DNA of 64,000 nucleotides from Maratus speciosus (lineage: Eukaryota; Arthropoda; Arachnida; Araneae; Salticidae). The DNA lies in NCBI GenBank assembly GCA_963932465.1, contig OZ010786.1, positions 534,877,073 to 534,941,072 of the forward strand. Direction: 5' to 3'. Both the position numbers and the translations under genes were made by a program. Below the pieces are notes generated by a model. The model was not told the DNA's origin and did not search any database. It saw nothing but the letters and a program-made list of their open reading frames with translations. Of this stretch, positions 23,325 to 36,900 are shown in pieces; position 1 is the stretch's first letter; the number at the start of each line of letters is the position of its first letter.

Positions 23325-23795
23325 CCTTGAGATAGAGCTATTGAACAAATCGTGAAAAATGCAGGATAGGAGTGCACCTGATGAACGATTTTCACCAAAA
23401 ACTGGTCATCAACAACTTATATCACGGTATAACTGAATCTAAAGTATTGTTAGATTACGTGCATTGGTTCTTGATATAGAGCTATTGCAGAAATCATAAA
23501 AAAAATGTATCATAGCAGTGCATCTGATGGACGACTAGCCCCAAAAACTAGTCAGCGTAATGTCAATGTATAACTGAATATAAAGTTTTCTTAGATCCCG
23601 TGCATTATTTCTTGAGATAGAGACCCACAAAATTTTTGTCACATACCGACAGATAGACTCACGGACTCACAGACATTTTCTGAAAATATTCAAATGGTGT
23701 TCAGTGCCTTCTAAAACGCATGTATCAATCTAAAACCGGAAGTCTAATTTTTTCACGACACCAATACTTTATTATTCTTCAAATAGAAGAGAGCA

Positions 23796-25716
23796 AAAAT
23801 GTCAAATACTAGAAGATTCTGACAGACGTGGACATCACACGTGACTTTTGTCGATAAAGAAATATTTTACTTTAGATTTTCAGTAGTTTAAAATCGGCTT
23901 TCATATATTTTTCTGTTTTCTATTTTCATTTATAACATATAAAAATATTTTTTTCGAAAATATTCTTATTTTTATATATCACTTTTTAATCTAATTTCAA
24001 GAGATAAATCGACAAAATTTGGGATTATAAAGTTGCTTTGAAAAAAAAAAATATTTTTTTCCTCTAGTTTTCTATATTTTTCCATTTTAATACTACCTTG
24101 TAAATTTAAATTTTACATCTGAGAGATTTATATTGCCAGAAAAATTTTCACTCATAAAAAAAAAAAAAAAACATAACCATTTTTAAGACTGTGGACGTTT
24201 TAAAGATATCTATAAATTTATTTTTTTGAAAAAAAAAATCAAGAGACATTTTAGATTAATATATATATATATATATATTGTTTTTAATTTGTTGTTGTTG
24301 ACATTAGGATCCACAGACTTTTTCTATATTTCTCTGTTCATTTCAACAATATAAATTGCCGGCCACACGGAAATGATTTTGTATGATTTTCTGTGTAACA
24401 ATAAAAAATGACGACAAAACATGTATTATATTTTTTTTTTCTTTTTATGTGTATTCGATTTAAATACTATTCGTAGTTATTTTTTTTATGTGAAATGTGT
24501 TAAAAAATTTCTTTCCGTTACAATTTGAAAAAAAGTGCTACTAACAAAACTTGAACAAAAGGATTGAGAATAGTGTGAAAAAACAAAATCAATATTTATT
24601 TTTTTTCAAATTGCGCGGATTTCGTTCACAAGAAAGGGGTAAGAACCGCTACGGGATGTATAATATGAATTTTCTGTGGTTTATTTTCGCTTTGCACACA
24701 TTTGGGAATTTATTTTGAGGAAAATCCTTTTGGAGATTTTGTGGATGTATGGTAGTTAAGATTCGATTTTCATAATTATTGTCCAACATATTGTCCAACC
24801 ATAAATTCTTATTTTTATTTAGTAAGGTTTTTCCGTGGCATTTGTGAGAAGAAAAAATGATTAAAATATGGATTATATGAATATTATGAAAAGTGTTTTT
24901 TAGTTTTTTATATCTTTTCCCATCTCAAGGATATTTTGAAAAATATTTTATGAATCAGAATAACTTTATTTTGAAAGGCAAAATTTTAAGCATTAGCAAA
25001 CATTGCGAAACGTATATATTTCTTTTAAGTGTGTAAAATTTTAACTCTACCCATCTATATTAATAAATTTTTTGGGAAATGCCAATGAATTTGTTCAAAA
25101 AAGATTTTATTTATAAACTTATATTTCTGGTACTACAAATTCTACTGTTCTATACTATTTCGACATTAAGGTACTTTTTTGAAACATGTACTGTATATAC
25201 ATAAGTTATCGGACACTTTCTATTTTAGACTAATATCTAAACAAAAATTAAACAAAATCTTCTAGCACTTAAGAAATATTAAGAAAATCTTTGTCATAAT
25301 ATTTTTCAGATATTTAGGGATCACACAACAACCAGAATACGAAAATAATACTTACTATATTCTTGCACAATAAAATACTCAAGCTGACAAGTAACTGTAG
25401 CAATAAAATTCCTGATTTTGTACTAAATTTGTGATTATTTCTTATGTATAATACATATATAGATGGAGGTATGAAGGTTTTCTTTACTCAATCAAGAAAT
25501 TCTACCGAGTTTTTCTTTATATTATGCAAGATTTTAAAAAAGCGTAACGCTACCCTTAGAAAAAAATAAAATTCAGAAGTAGTAGCATATTCCAATTAAT
25601 ATACTATATAATTTTAAATATCTAATACAAAATGAGCATTTCTATGAAATAATTTTTATGCGCCTATGGGCGAGAGATAACAATAGATCTTTTACTTTAT
25701 TTAGTGGTCGCGTCTA
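23796..25716. other. AT-rich stretch
   Basis: No gene recognised. (TA)n near 24260-24279; diverged copies of the ~100-bp scattered motif at 23795-23850, 24640-24740 and 24985-25085. Confidence 0.4.
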
Positions 25717-26494
25717 ATTAGACTAATAATGAGCTCGAAGTAGCTAAGAGTCGTTCGGTAGCTTCATCGCACCGTGCCCTCCCTTCCCGGTTTTCGGTGT
25801 CTTTGATTTGTGTAATTTCCCTTTTATATTTGTCAGGTTTCATTTTTTTCCAACGTTGCTTTCGCTAGAGAGTCTTTCACTCGGGACGTGGCTGGGGACC
25901 TACGAAACTTGCTTCCGCAAAAGTGTCGGACTAGAGTAGAAGAATAAAGGGCTGCAGACGAAGATGGGCCGCTTGCCGCGGCGGTTGACCCACCCGCAAA
26001 TCATCATCATTAAACATCAAATAGCAAAAACGAGATTGAAAAATAAAATCAAATTTTGAAGCCGGACAAATTTAAAAGGGAAATTACACAAATTAAAGAC
26101 ACCGAACACCGGGAAGGGAGGGCTCGGGGCGATGAAGCTACCGAACGACTCCTAGCTACTTCGAGCCCATTATTAGTCTCGGTCGGCGGTTGAGGGAGGG
26201 AGGGTGGATCAACCGCCGCGGCGAGGGGCCCATCTTCGTCCGCAGTCCTTTATTCTTCTACTCTAGTCCGACTCTTTTGCGGAAGCAAGTTTCGTAAGTC
26301 CCCAGCCACGTCCCCAGTGAAAGACTCTCTAGCGAAAGCAACGTTGGAAAAAAAAAAGAAAACAAAAATTGAAACCGGACAAATTTAAAAGGGAAATTAC
26401 ACAAATTAAAGACAACGAAAACCGAGAAGGGAGGACTCGGGGCGATGAAGCTACCAACGACTCTTAGCTACTTCGAGCTCATTATTAGTCTAAT
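25717..26494. mobile_element. GC-rich foldback element (778 bp)
   Basis: Two arms of ~280-290 bp (25717-25992 and 26203-26494) are almost fully complementary, starting ATTAGACTAATAATGAGCTC and including TAGAGAGTCTTTCACT, CTAGAGTAGAAGAATAAAGG and AAGATGGGCC. Between them lies a third, partial copy (26058-26182) of the outer ~125 bp in the orientation of the right arm. The G+C content is far above the surroundings. No coding frame. It resembles a foldback transposon; the target duplication could not be fixed. Confidence 0.75.
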
Positions 26495-27110
26495 CCGTTT
26501 ATATCGGTAGTTATATTGCAATTCTATAAAAAGTCTTGTCGAATGTTCGCAAAATGCAGAAAGGTATTGACTATAAAGTCAAATAATTTCATTTTCTTTC
26601 TAATGTAACTGGGTGATAATGGATTTTCCACATATTGTCATCTTTCTAACTCACAACAAAGAAGTGAGTATTAAACGTATGGACGGACATGCGTAGCTTT
26701 ATAACGGATGCTTTTATATTGGTGATTTTTGAAGTGAAAACTTCTTTAGGCGCGGTGAGCTTTTTTGAGATGGAGAAAAACCACTGATTTCGAGACACTG
26801 TAACGTAACCGACATGCTAGTGTTTTGACACATAGACACTAGCGCGCCAAGCGGTGAATGACAGGAACTTTTCCCTCTTCAGCTCAATCCGCAAAAGAAG
26901 AAGGAAGCTAAAACTCACTTTTTCTCCCGGCGTATTGCTAAAACAAATTATTATTTTGTTTTTCGTCAGTTAAAATGAATTATACCGTATTTATGACCTA
27001 CCTATTTCGTGTAACTAAAAACCGATAACGCTGTATTTTATCGTGTTGATGGTCTGGTCAATGACCAACAGTATTGGCGGGAATTTCGATTACGGAAGAT
27101 AAAATACGGG
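26495..27110. other. Intermediate-composition stretch with small palindromes
   Basis: No gene recognised. A short hairpin lies near 26817-26844 (GCTAGTGT ... ACACTAGC). Confidence 0.35.
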
Positions 27111-27616
27111 GCACAGATGTCAGATACGCACTTGGGTACCTAATTGACAGCAAAATGGCGTTACTTTATTTTACAAGGTAACCCGGCTACTGTTGCTTAT
27201 TTATTAATAAATTGTTCATTTACTTTTATTTTATTTTTTTTAATTGTACAATTGTTTTGTTCTATAGTTATTAATGAAATCGGCAGATATGTCATATACT
27301 GGCGCGATTTTTTTCCGATGCCAATTTGGCGAAAATATCAACAGCATAAATAGCAACATTCGGGTTACCATATCAAGCAAAATAACGACACTTTGGCGCC
27401 AGTTAAATACCCGTTGCGTATATGACATTGGCGTCAGAAAAAAATCGCGCCAATATGTGACATCTGTACCATGAAATTACCGTTTATTTATTGTTGTTTA
27501 CTTTTTAAAACAATAGAAAATAATTTAAAAATATATATTACAACTGGTATTGGATAACGGGCTTTCGCCAAATTGACGTTAAAAAATCGCGCCAAACCTG
27601 GTTCGTATATCACATC
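27111..27616. repeat. Cluster of nested inverted repeats (GATGTCATATAC family)
   Basis: 27114-27180 (GATGTCAGATACGC ... AGGTAACCCG) is the near-complement of 27362-27432. Overlapping this, 27284-27320 (TGTCATATACTGGCGCGATT ...) is the near-complement of 27434-27466. A further partial copy in the same sense as the latter ends near 27615 (AAAAAATCGCGCCAA, TATCACATCT). The arrangement suggests related MITEs inserted in or beside each other. Confidence 0.6.
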
Positions 27617-30600
27617 TCTGCCAAATTCTCGGTTTTTTGATTTTTCGACTTTTTATCCAAATTTTCCGGATTTTTTAAATTTTCCCTTTCATTGTATCCC
27701 AAACACTACCTTCATACCAAATTTCAAGATTCTAGGGATACAGGACGTACCTCTGAGTTTTGATGATCGGTGAATCAGTGTCGAAAAGGCGAAAGTATAA
27801 GTTCATATATCTTCTGAAATAAAAAAGATAGAAACGTGAAATTTCAGCATTTAGTTCCATTTCCACATTACTTTAGATTTACGAAGTTTCAAGTTTCTGG
27901 GAATCACCAACACAAAGATATTGGGGGGTCAAAAGTACCCTGAGTTGCTTCCAGAAAAAAGTTGCTTACGGCTGTGCTTTCAAGACTTGGCAGAGGCACT
28001 GCCGTGTCCCCAGATGCTTTCATTAGTGCTGCTACACAATTCAACGCATAAAACATTTCCTGACGATTAAAAAAACACACACGTAATTGTTGAAGTTTTC
28101 GCTTCTATTGGCACTCCCGGAGTGCCACTGTTTTTTTTTTGTTTTTTTTTTTTGAATGAATTAATTCTGATGATTATTCATAGGAAATTTAAAGCATCGA
28201 CAAAAATATAAACAAATCAGAAAATTGAACGATGCAAATCGTTGAAATGTTCTTACTGCCCCGCTAATTTTAGCAAAAACACCAAAATCGCCTCATTGTG
28301 TAACAAATATCTTTCTGAATGCATTTGATATTCAAATGGATTTTTTATATGAATTGTCTTTATAGTTGAAAATAAATTAAGGAAAATAAATATTTTTCCC
28401 TCATGCGCAGTTAAAAACTATTTCATGAAAATGATCACATTTCATTAAATATGTAATATATTTAAATTCTAATTGCAATGCCGCAGTGCCACTTTTTAAA
28501 AATAGACACCACAATTTAAAAATTGACACATTTCTATACCATAAAACTCAACTATGGGATGTAGTTAAAAAAAGAAAAATAATAATATAGAAATTTCTTG
28601 ACTACAAGCGAACTATGAAACGAAACTACTGTACGAAGCTTTGTTTGCAACGTTTGTACGATGTTTTCAAAATATTTATAAACAGTAAATCATAATAACA
28701 ATGATGATAATATGATAGCAATGATGATAGTATGATAGCAATAATGATAATATATTAACAATCATAATAACAATTTCATGATAACAATGAAATGTATATA
28801 ACAATATATGTTAGCAATCAGATAACTTTCAGAAGAAATCCCTTCATAATTACGCGCGCCACATACAAACCATTTGATTCAAAATCAAAACGTACTTCCT
28901 TTACTTGTTTACTAAAAACTTTGCGTATTTTACAACCTCTACATTTTAGCTTTCGTTGAAGACTGGAGAACAAAAACTATGACAGCGTGTACGTAACAAA
29001 AATGAGGAGTCGCCAACTGGTTCTGACACCTCTATCGAAGAAATATTTAAATATATATGCCTGTTACAGTACATTGTTTCTAATGTACATTGTCAAATTT
29101 CCTGAAAGAGAATGAAATTTAATTAAAAACCTTGAATGACATAAACAAAAACCATTAAAAAGAAAGAATTAAAAAGGAAGATTTTTAATAAGAAAAATTA
29201 TATCCTATATATATTCGTGTTACACAGATAAACATCAATGTTGGAAAATTTCTACATAGTATTGTGTTATAGACATGATTTCAAACATTTAAGATGAATT
29301 GACATTCCCGATACCTACCATATCATATCATTGTGCCATTTTTCAAAAACATCCAAAAATACTCTTTTGAAATTTATTATACACATAATATGAAGTCAAT
29401 TTTATAAATAGCTATTCCTTATTTATTTTTTTTTTAATCTGAAAAAAAAAACACTTTTAAATAACAAAAAGCTTTCATTTTCCCAAATAAAAGCATTTCT
29501 ATAATCATTTTTACAAATGTTTGTAGCTAAAGTTCACTTCAGATCGGTCAGGGATATGCATCAGATATTCTCGCAAGATTTCAAATAATAATATGTAGCA
29601 GATTGTGTAAAAAGGTACATCGAAATTGAAAATGCAAGGTTTTGAAAAATTGAGTTTAAAGTTTATGAACGTAATGTTTATTTATGATGTAAACATACTG
29701 AATCTCTTTAAAAAAATACTTCTTGCTGACGTACAAACAAAATTAATATACCACTCGAAAAGGGGAAACTATATGCTTCAATATATTAATAAATAACAAC
29801 AGCGACTTTTTTCACGAATTTGACTTCCATCTACAGTTAATAAAATACTTAAAGTATTCGTCAAGCATTTCTCCAGATGTTCTACAAAATGTAAAGTAGT
29901 CGATGACTATGTGTTCCATGCGCATTATTATTTTTTGTGTGTAACAATAGCAGATATATCAATGTTAAAATAAATGTTCCTTTTAAAACTTCTAAAAAAA
30001 TCTTTCATATTTTTCACATAGAAGGCAAAGCTTTCACAAAACTTTAACGGCACTTTTAGGGAAATTTTGAATAAGGAACATGTTAACGTAATCAGAATAA
30101 AATATTTTAATCATTTCAATCAAATATATCCAGTTTCTTGAAAAAATCATTAATTGCGCATGCGCGGAATACGCTGTTTTTCATAATTTAGTAGTCGACA
30201 ACATTGAAGATAGATATTAAAATTTAAATATGCTATTGTAAAAATACAGAAATATATCGCTGGTATATGTTGTTCAATTGCTTACATATAGTTATCAAAA
30301 TCGAAGCATCCTTTAAAAATCTATTCATGGAAATATAATAAATAGATACTTATTTGTTCTATATTGATAAATAAAAAAAAGGACAATTTGCGGAAACATT
30401 CTTTAATTCCAGCTACTTTTATCAAGCCATTGAATTTAAACTAACTATATTGCCGGTATCTTACTACATTTTAACGACAGTTGGCTAGACATTTTATTTG
30501 AGTTGCCCAACATAGTTGGCTACAAAAGTATAGACAAGCAGGCGACCTCGCAAACCATCACCTCATCGGGTTCACTACTGAAATTCCATGATTAGTTAAA

Positions 30601-31829
30601 AGTCGATTAGCATAACAAAATGCAATTCATCTGCTAAGTCATATCTTTGGGGAAAGTACCCCGATATTAGTGATTGATTTTTATGTTTGCCACCGTGTTT
30701 TTCTGTTTCAGATTTTCATAATTTTGGGTGAAGGAAAACACACTGATAAACCAACCGACAAACTCCTAATTTCTGTTCTGCAGGTGGAATCCACCACGAC
30801 ATGTCTTTTTAGATCCATTGTATTTTAAGGAGGCAGAGAATGCCCTATCTCCGCCATGTTATATTCACCAAATGTATGTACTTTTTTCTCAGAAATGGTG
30901 AAAGATAGAGGTCAAGATTTTTTAGAGTAAGAATAACATGATTTACGTATTTTAAGACACCATTTTCTTTCTAAGTGAAACTCAAAATTAATTATTATTT
31001 ATTTATTGAAAGTCATTACTAAATTAGCAGTTTTGGTAAGATTTCAATGCCTAAAATAAATAATTCTCAACAAATCATTAAATCCCTTTGTTAAACTATA
31101 CAATATAACATAATATAGGCATTAAAGAAATCTGAGTACTTAAGTTTAATGGATATTAAATAAAAGGAACATAAACATGAAAAATACAAGTTTTGAGAAA
31201 AAGTCAATTAAAGATTTAAATGGCCATTAAGGCGTGAAGTACTCTTAGAAAAGAATGAAGGATTTGAACACTTATTTTTTATATATAAACATGTGTGACA
31301 CATCGTTGGAAAGATAATAGTTTAAACTATTGAATGATATGAAAAAGTAAAATTCGATTTTTTGGTTGAATTTTGCTTTCCAGTACCCCTTAATACGATA
31401 ATCGAGTTCAGTCTAATTAAAAAAATCATCAGTCAACTAGATGAGTTCATGGTTTGTGCAGTCACTTCACAGTCTCCTGTGGAGAGGAATTGCTGCCGTT
31501 CCCGCAATAAGAGTTAAAATTTTTATCACACAAATGACCATATTCCATCAATTAAATAATACATTTATGTTACACTTGCAGTGTAGTGATTCTACTTCAC
31601 TTTTCAAATATCCCTAGAAATGGCGTTGTTTTATTGGGTTCTTCAGAAAGTAATTTAGTTTTTTCTCAACAGAGGATATAATTGTATATTTCACATACAA
31701 ATTCTCACTTAAGCCGAATTTCCATTATATATTTTGACAGCTAATATAGGAATGATTGTTTGAGAAAAGGTTTATTTAATTCTGTGCAATAGTTTTTGTT
31801 CGGTGCGTTATTACATGTGCACAGTCGAA
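27617..31829. other. Long AT-rich stretch without recognised genes
   Basis: Only chance frames. A low-complexity block with repeated GATGATAATATGATAGCAAT words occupies about 28690-28800. The segment 27960-28130 is slightly richer in G+C without identifiable content. Confidence 0.4.
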
Positions 31830-32165
31830 ATCAGCATTTCTGGCATATTTTACTTTTTTTACTATCGAAAAGGTCAAAATGCTGGTAAAACAAGAAAAAA
31901 AAAATTGATGTGTATGGAGACGATGCATTGACGAAATGCCGATGCCAAAAGTAGTTTCCAAAATTTCGTGCCGCAATTTTGATGTTAAAGATGCACCACG
32001 CTCTGGAAGACCATTTGAAGTTTATGGAGACAAAATAGAGGCCTTTATTGGTGCAAACAATAACCCATGAGTTAGCTGACAGTTTACATAAACTTAACTG
32101 ACTTAACATGAAAAACTTAATTAACCAATAAAACCAAACCACCACGTTGCGGACGAGCAAGAATC
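31830..32165 (+). pseudogene. Mariner transposase N-terminal fragment (DNA-binding part)
   Basis: The plus strand reads VEISISGIFYFFYYRKGQNA then KIDVYGDDALTKCRCQK and a TAG. After a one-base shift it continues as NFDVKDAPRSGRPFEVYGDK and IEAFIGANNNP. The canonical mariner order HILLFYF.KGKNA...VYGEDAL...WF.KFR.GNFDVKDAPRSGRP is clearly visible, so this is the paired helix-turn-helix region of a mariner/SETMAR-like transposase. Later stretches (ELADSLHKLN, MKNLINQ) fit the next helices but hold several stops. Catalytic domain and TIRs were not found. The minus-strand frames at 31776-32160 are shadows of it. Confidence 0.75.
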
Positions 32166-33847
32166 ATCACGGTCTGCCCTAATTAAATGTATAGGTTAAG
32201 GGTTACTTAATGGACTACTATTACTTAGGGCACTATTTCCTGTAACGACTTGATACAAAAAATTTGTACACGATTGTCACTATCTGCCATTGATAATTTT
32301 TTATTCTATCCACACGATAGCAACTTTTTAATCTGTCTCTTTTTTCTTAATCAAAAATATTTTGATTTTACATTTAGCAATAGTATGCTGATTTTTCTTC
32401 CAAGTTGTACACATTCAAATCAATTTTTTATCACTCAAAAGTGTATGCAGTAGTCCTCAATCGGTGTCCTACGAAACGAGTTCAGTAGTACACGTATTTA
32501 CGAAAAAATAAAATTTTGACAGTTTCAAAATGAATATTATATAAATTGAAAGGATATTATTCTCAATTAAACAGTGTGAAAAAGAAGCAAAAGCCTCGAG
32601 ATACACATTTTTCTTTTACCGTGAGTCATGTTTTTAGTTTTCAAAATATTTCTGAAAATATTATGTGAAAAGTTCCTTTTACATTCTGCCTGTAAAACGT
32701 ATTTTAAAATGAGTATTAAAAAATTTACGACATGTAAAAAAAAAAAAAAAAAAAGAAAAAAAATGAATGTTGGTTTCCTATTAGTTGACAGTTGCAGTTC
32801 GTAATTTTACGATATTTTGTTAATCTTTTTCATTATATAAATAAATTGTGTTTTTCATTACTTTTTCATTAATTATTTCCTGAATTTTGAATGCTTTTGT
32901 GGTGAATTTATGAAACAAAACGATGCTAAACTATTTTTATTAATAAATTAAAAAAATATATGATGTGATAATCTTTATCAGATTGTATTTATATGGTAAT
33001 TTGTTCTCAGATATTTATGTATTGATATTTCCCTTAGGTTTTAAAGATTTTTTTTGTGCCTTTATTTATTTTGTTAAAACATTTTTTTCACATATCTCTA
33101 GTAACACGTTCTACTATTTACAAAAGTAGGACAGAAAATTTTTAATATTATTTACGTCTATCGGAATAAACCACATTTAAATAATTTAAGTACAACGTGA
33201 CAGCATATATTTCACACCCATTTATAAAGTGAAAGAAAATATGTTCTGTCAGACTCCTTTATTATTAAGTTATGCAACAAATGTATCATATTCAGAAATG
33301 AATAAAGCATTAAAAATAAATATGAAATAAAATAATATTACTCTTAATTGGAAGGATTAAGTTCTCAAGAGAAAAATTCCAAGTAACAGAAAAGTCTCTG
33401 AAATCGAATATTAATCTCTTTTTATTTGTTTATATTTTTATTCTACACACAACTACAAAACTTCATGTTTTAATTTGTACAGATCTGACGTTTCTAGACT
33501 TAATCTACCTTTTATGTTCTTTGCTAACTTATAAATACCTTTTATCCAAAAATTATCATCTAAACTTATTAAACCATGTTGATGTTTTTATCACACAAAG
33601 GTGGGGAATTTTGGATTATGTGCTTTTCATACAGAAATTAATGTTTTTATGCACATCTTACATACATTTAATTTTTATGTGTGAATTATTAATTTATGGA
33701 TTATTATTTTTTAATTAAATATAATATTTATTTTGACTTTTCATACCCAGTTACACTTTCATGTTATTATTTATTATTTTATGATTTAGAAGCAGTCATC
33801 TATTCTGTATATAGCATTTATTTAAATATAAATCTAAATCAATAATA

Positions 33848-33920
<73 letters not shown>

Positions 33921-36900
33921 TTATTATTAACTTACATTTGTATTTAAATGCATTAGCGTGTCATAAGCCATTCAACCTGTCTCCATGTTTAGTTAGTTAT
34001 TTGTCTTGTTTCTTATGGTTGATTTTGTTTAAGTTAAAGTTGGTTATGTTGTGTTTCTTTGAGATTGGTTATTGAGTTAAAATATAGTTAAAATATAGTT
34101 TTTATTTGGTATGGTACAGTTAATTTTGTACTTCAATTAAAGTTTACAGTTTGTGGTAATGTTTGAAATTACTATTGTATTTTTTTAACTATATATATAT
34201 ATAATTTTTCGATCTACAAAGAGTACAATAAAAAAGGGATTGACTTTAATACTGCACAGTTATGATTTGATTTTTCGATATTTCTTTAATGCATTTTACA
34301 AAAATATAAGTATTCTAATGCGTAAAGTATAAATAGACAGCATTGTGGAATTTACTTTCGACAATGTAGTCATTTAGAAAAAAATATATACATTTGTAAA
34401 ATTTGCATATAGTGTTAAGATAATTTAAGTCTTACTTAATGTTAATAACTAATAAGCATATCAATATTTCGCTGTTTTTGTATAATAATTATCTAAGCCA
34501 CCCAATATAAAATAACGAAAAATATCCACCGATTAACAGTATTAAAAATATTTATTTTATCGTTATCCATTTTACACGATATATTTTGATTGGAAATGCA
34601 ATTCATAGTAATTAGTTAAAACAAATTCTCAAAGTTATATTAATAAGTGGTGTAATGTAGTTGACTATAACTGCAAAGACGTTCTACTTAACTTTAAAAA
34701 ATCATCAGTCAACCAGAAAATAATTTAATAATGTAAATTTTGTCAAAAAAAAAAAAAAAAAAAAACTATTAAAAAGCCATGAAGGGTTAAAAATATCTTG
34801 TACAATTGTCAAGTGAATGTTATGTAACTTTGAAGATATTTACCTGCTTCGCAAGTGTTTAGAAATGTTCTAGCACCAATTATTACGTTGGCGCAAACGG
34901 ACACATTTTGTTTCGCCGAATTCAGTATAGAATTTCTAGATTTTATATGTATAACCGTAGCGATTTCCGTCAGGCGTGCCGATTGATTCAGAGGATTTTT
35001 TCCACTGGGTCATTTTTTATGCTTTCTAGAAGTAATCAATGAAATCTGTTGCATCTTCTAAAAGAGATGACTTTTTATTAGTCAATAGTTAGACTTTCGA
35101 TTATTCAAACAGTTTGAAATTCAATTTTATGTTTGAATGTTAATAGTATGGCACACATCTCATGAAATATAGGTCTCGTTTGAGTTATCTCGTATTTATA
35201 AAGAGTAACACTGGAAACATCATCATTCAACTTTTTCGCATTTTATTTTTAATTGTTCCACCAATTTTGTAGTTAGCATTTCACTAGTTAATACATTAGC
35301 TGTACTATATTTCTAATTCTGAAACAGTTCAATTTAGTGCAATTTCATAGCTCATGTAAAGTATCGATTTCTTGATTTCATTCACAATTTTATGGTTGTT
35401 GCTTCTACCATATAGCTCAGGAAAGCCGAGCTTTTTTGTCATATTATGAACTGGATTAATGTCACTTAATTAATTTATGAGAGATAATTTAGAACCCTTA
35501 GTGCAATGCGTTTGTGTGCAACAATTCATTTTTTTTATAGATTTGTAGCTGATTTTTTGTATGTATATGCGTTATTCTATCTTTTAATATGGACACATTC
35601 AAATAAAAGCAAATGAACTTGAAAATATGAAAGATGATAAAAAAGTATTATTGAAGAATGAATAAAATAGGAATAAAAATAAAATCAAAATATTTGAAAG
35701 AACATACAATCAAAATGAGAAAAATAATACATTTTTACTTTCCGAACACATAATTTAAGAAAAGCATTATAATCACTATTTGTGCGCGTGTGTGCGTCAG
35801 AACCAGGTTAATGTCAAACGGTATTTTCAATCAAACTCCAATTCACGAATAAGTTGTAAACCACAATCTGTATTTTTCAAATCTATAGATTTTCGTACAA
35901 ATCTGCTGACGAAATACTTTAAAGTATTTAATATATTTTTACCATTTCGAAACCATTTCGCAATTGATTGCACATTGAAATTCCTCAAAGAATTGTAAAA
36001 GAGTATAAAAATAAATACTGCGGCAATGTAACAAGCATTAGTAGCGCAGAGAAAACTTATTAAGTTTTGAAATTGGACGTCAAGCGTTAAAATCTAACAC
36101 ATTACATTGATATACAGTGTGTTCCGAAAATATTGCCTTCGGTTTTTATTCCAAAAATATTGATCATAGATATATATTATAAATTACAAAGCTACGTAAA
36201 AAAAAGGTACATAATTTTATGAAATTCATAAAAATTTTCGGGAGATTAAATTTGAAGAAATACAAAATTAAAATTTCTATATGGCTGCCGTAAACACCAG
36301 GCTGTGAAGAAAAGAAACAGTGCTCTATATACACAGTGCTTTATAACAGTGCTCTCATTTCTGCTGCTAGTGTGTTAAAAAGAAGAAAGTCTATAGTGCA
36401 ATACATGTTTTAAAAATCAAAGTTTCTCGGTGCATTCATTTTAATTCTTGGTTAAATGCCTTTAATCAAAATTCTGGAATATATGTACATAAATTTTGTT
36501 TGAGAAATTAAAAAAAAAATCGTGCATTTACCGGAAATTTTGTTAAAAGATACACAAGAGGTGAAATTTTACTTCGTAGTTTACGTTCGTAGTGTATTTT
36601 AAATACACCATGTTTTGTAAACAAATATTTCTTTTTTTTTTTGAAAAAATTCTTACCTATGCCATAATATGTCGCGACAACACACAGCTAAATCCTTTTT
36701 TATAGCTTACTCCATGATGAAAAACAAAAGGGCAAGCATTATATATATATTTTTTTTTGGAAAATTGGAGACTGAATATACATATTTGCTTTGTAATTTT
36801 ACAGGCGATTTCTCTTTTGTTAGCATATTTTCGGTGTTAAGAATTCTATAAATTTATATGCATTTTAAGATTTATCATATTTGGTGGATTGTCTATTGAT

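Larger units (their letters stand above)
20878..23795 (+). repeat. T138 repeat, copy C (split by two insertions)
   Basis: It begins with the same 5' words as copy A (GATTCTAAAGGTATG near 20902), lies head-to-tail behind copy B, and contains unit words at 22370 (ATGCATTAGTCCTTG), 23459 and 23597 (spacing 138 bp), plus ACAGATAGACTCACGGACTC (23650) and a 3' end near 23790. Insertions occupy 21044-22136 and 22386-23324. Confidence 0.65.

Noticed and set aside
31776..32160. Minus-strand frames of 66 and 109 codons
   Set aside because: Antisense shadows of the mariner fragment, which is clearly readable on the plus strand.
36114..36140. TACAGTGTGTTCCGAAAATA, a transposon-end-like word
   Set aside because: No inverted partner within several kb and no coding remnant; a solo end cannot be supported.
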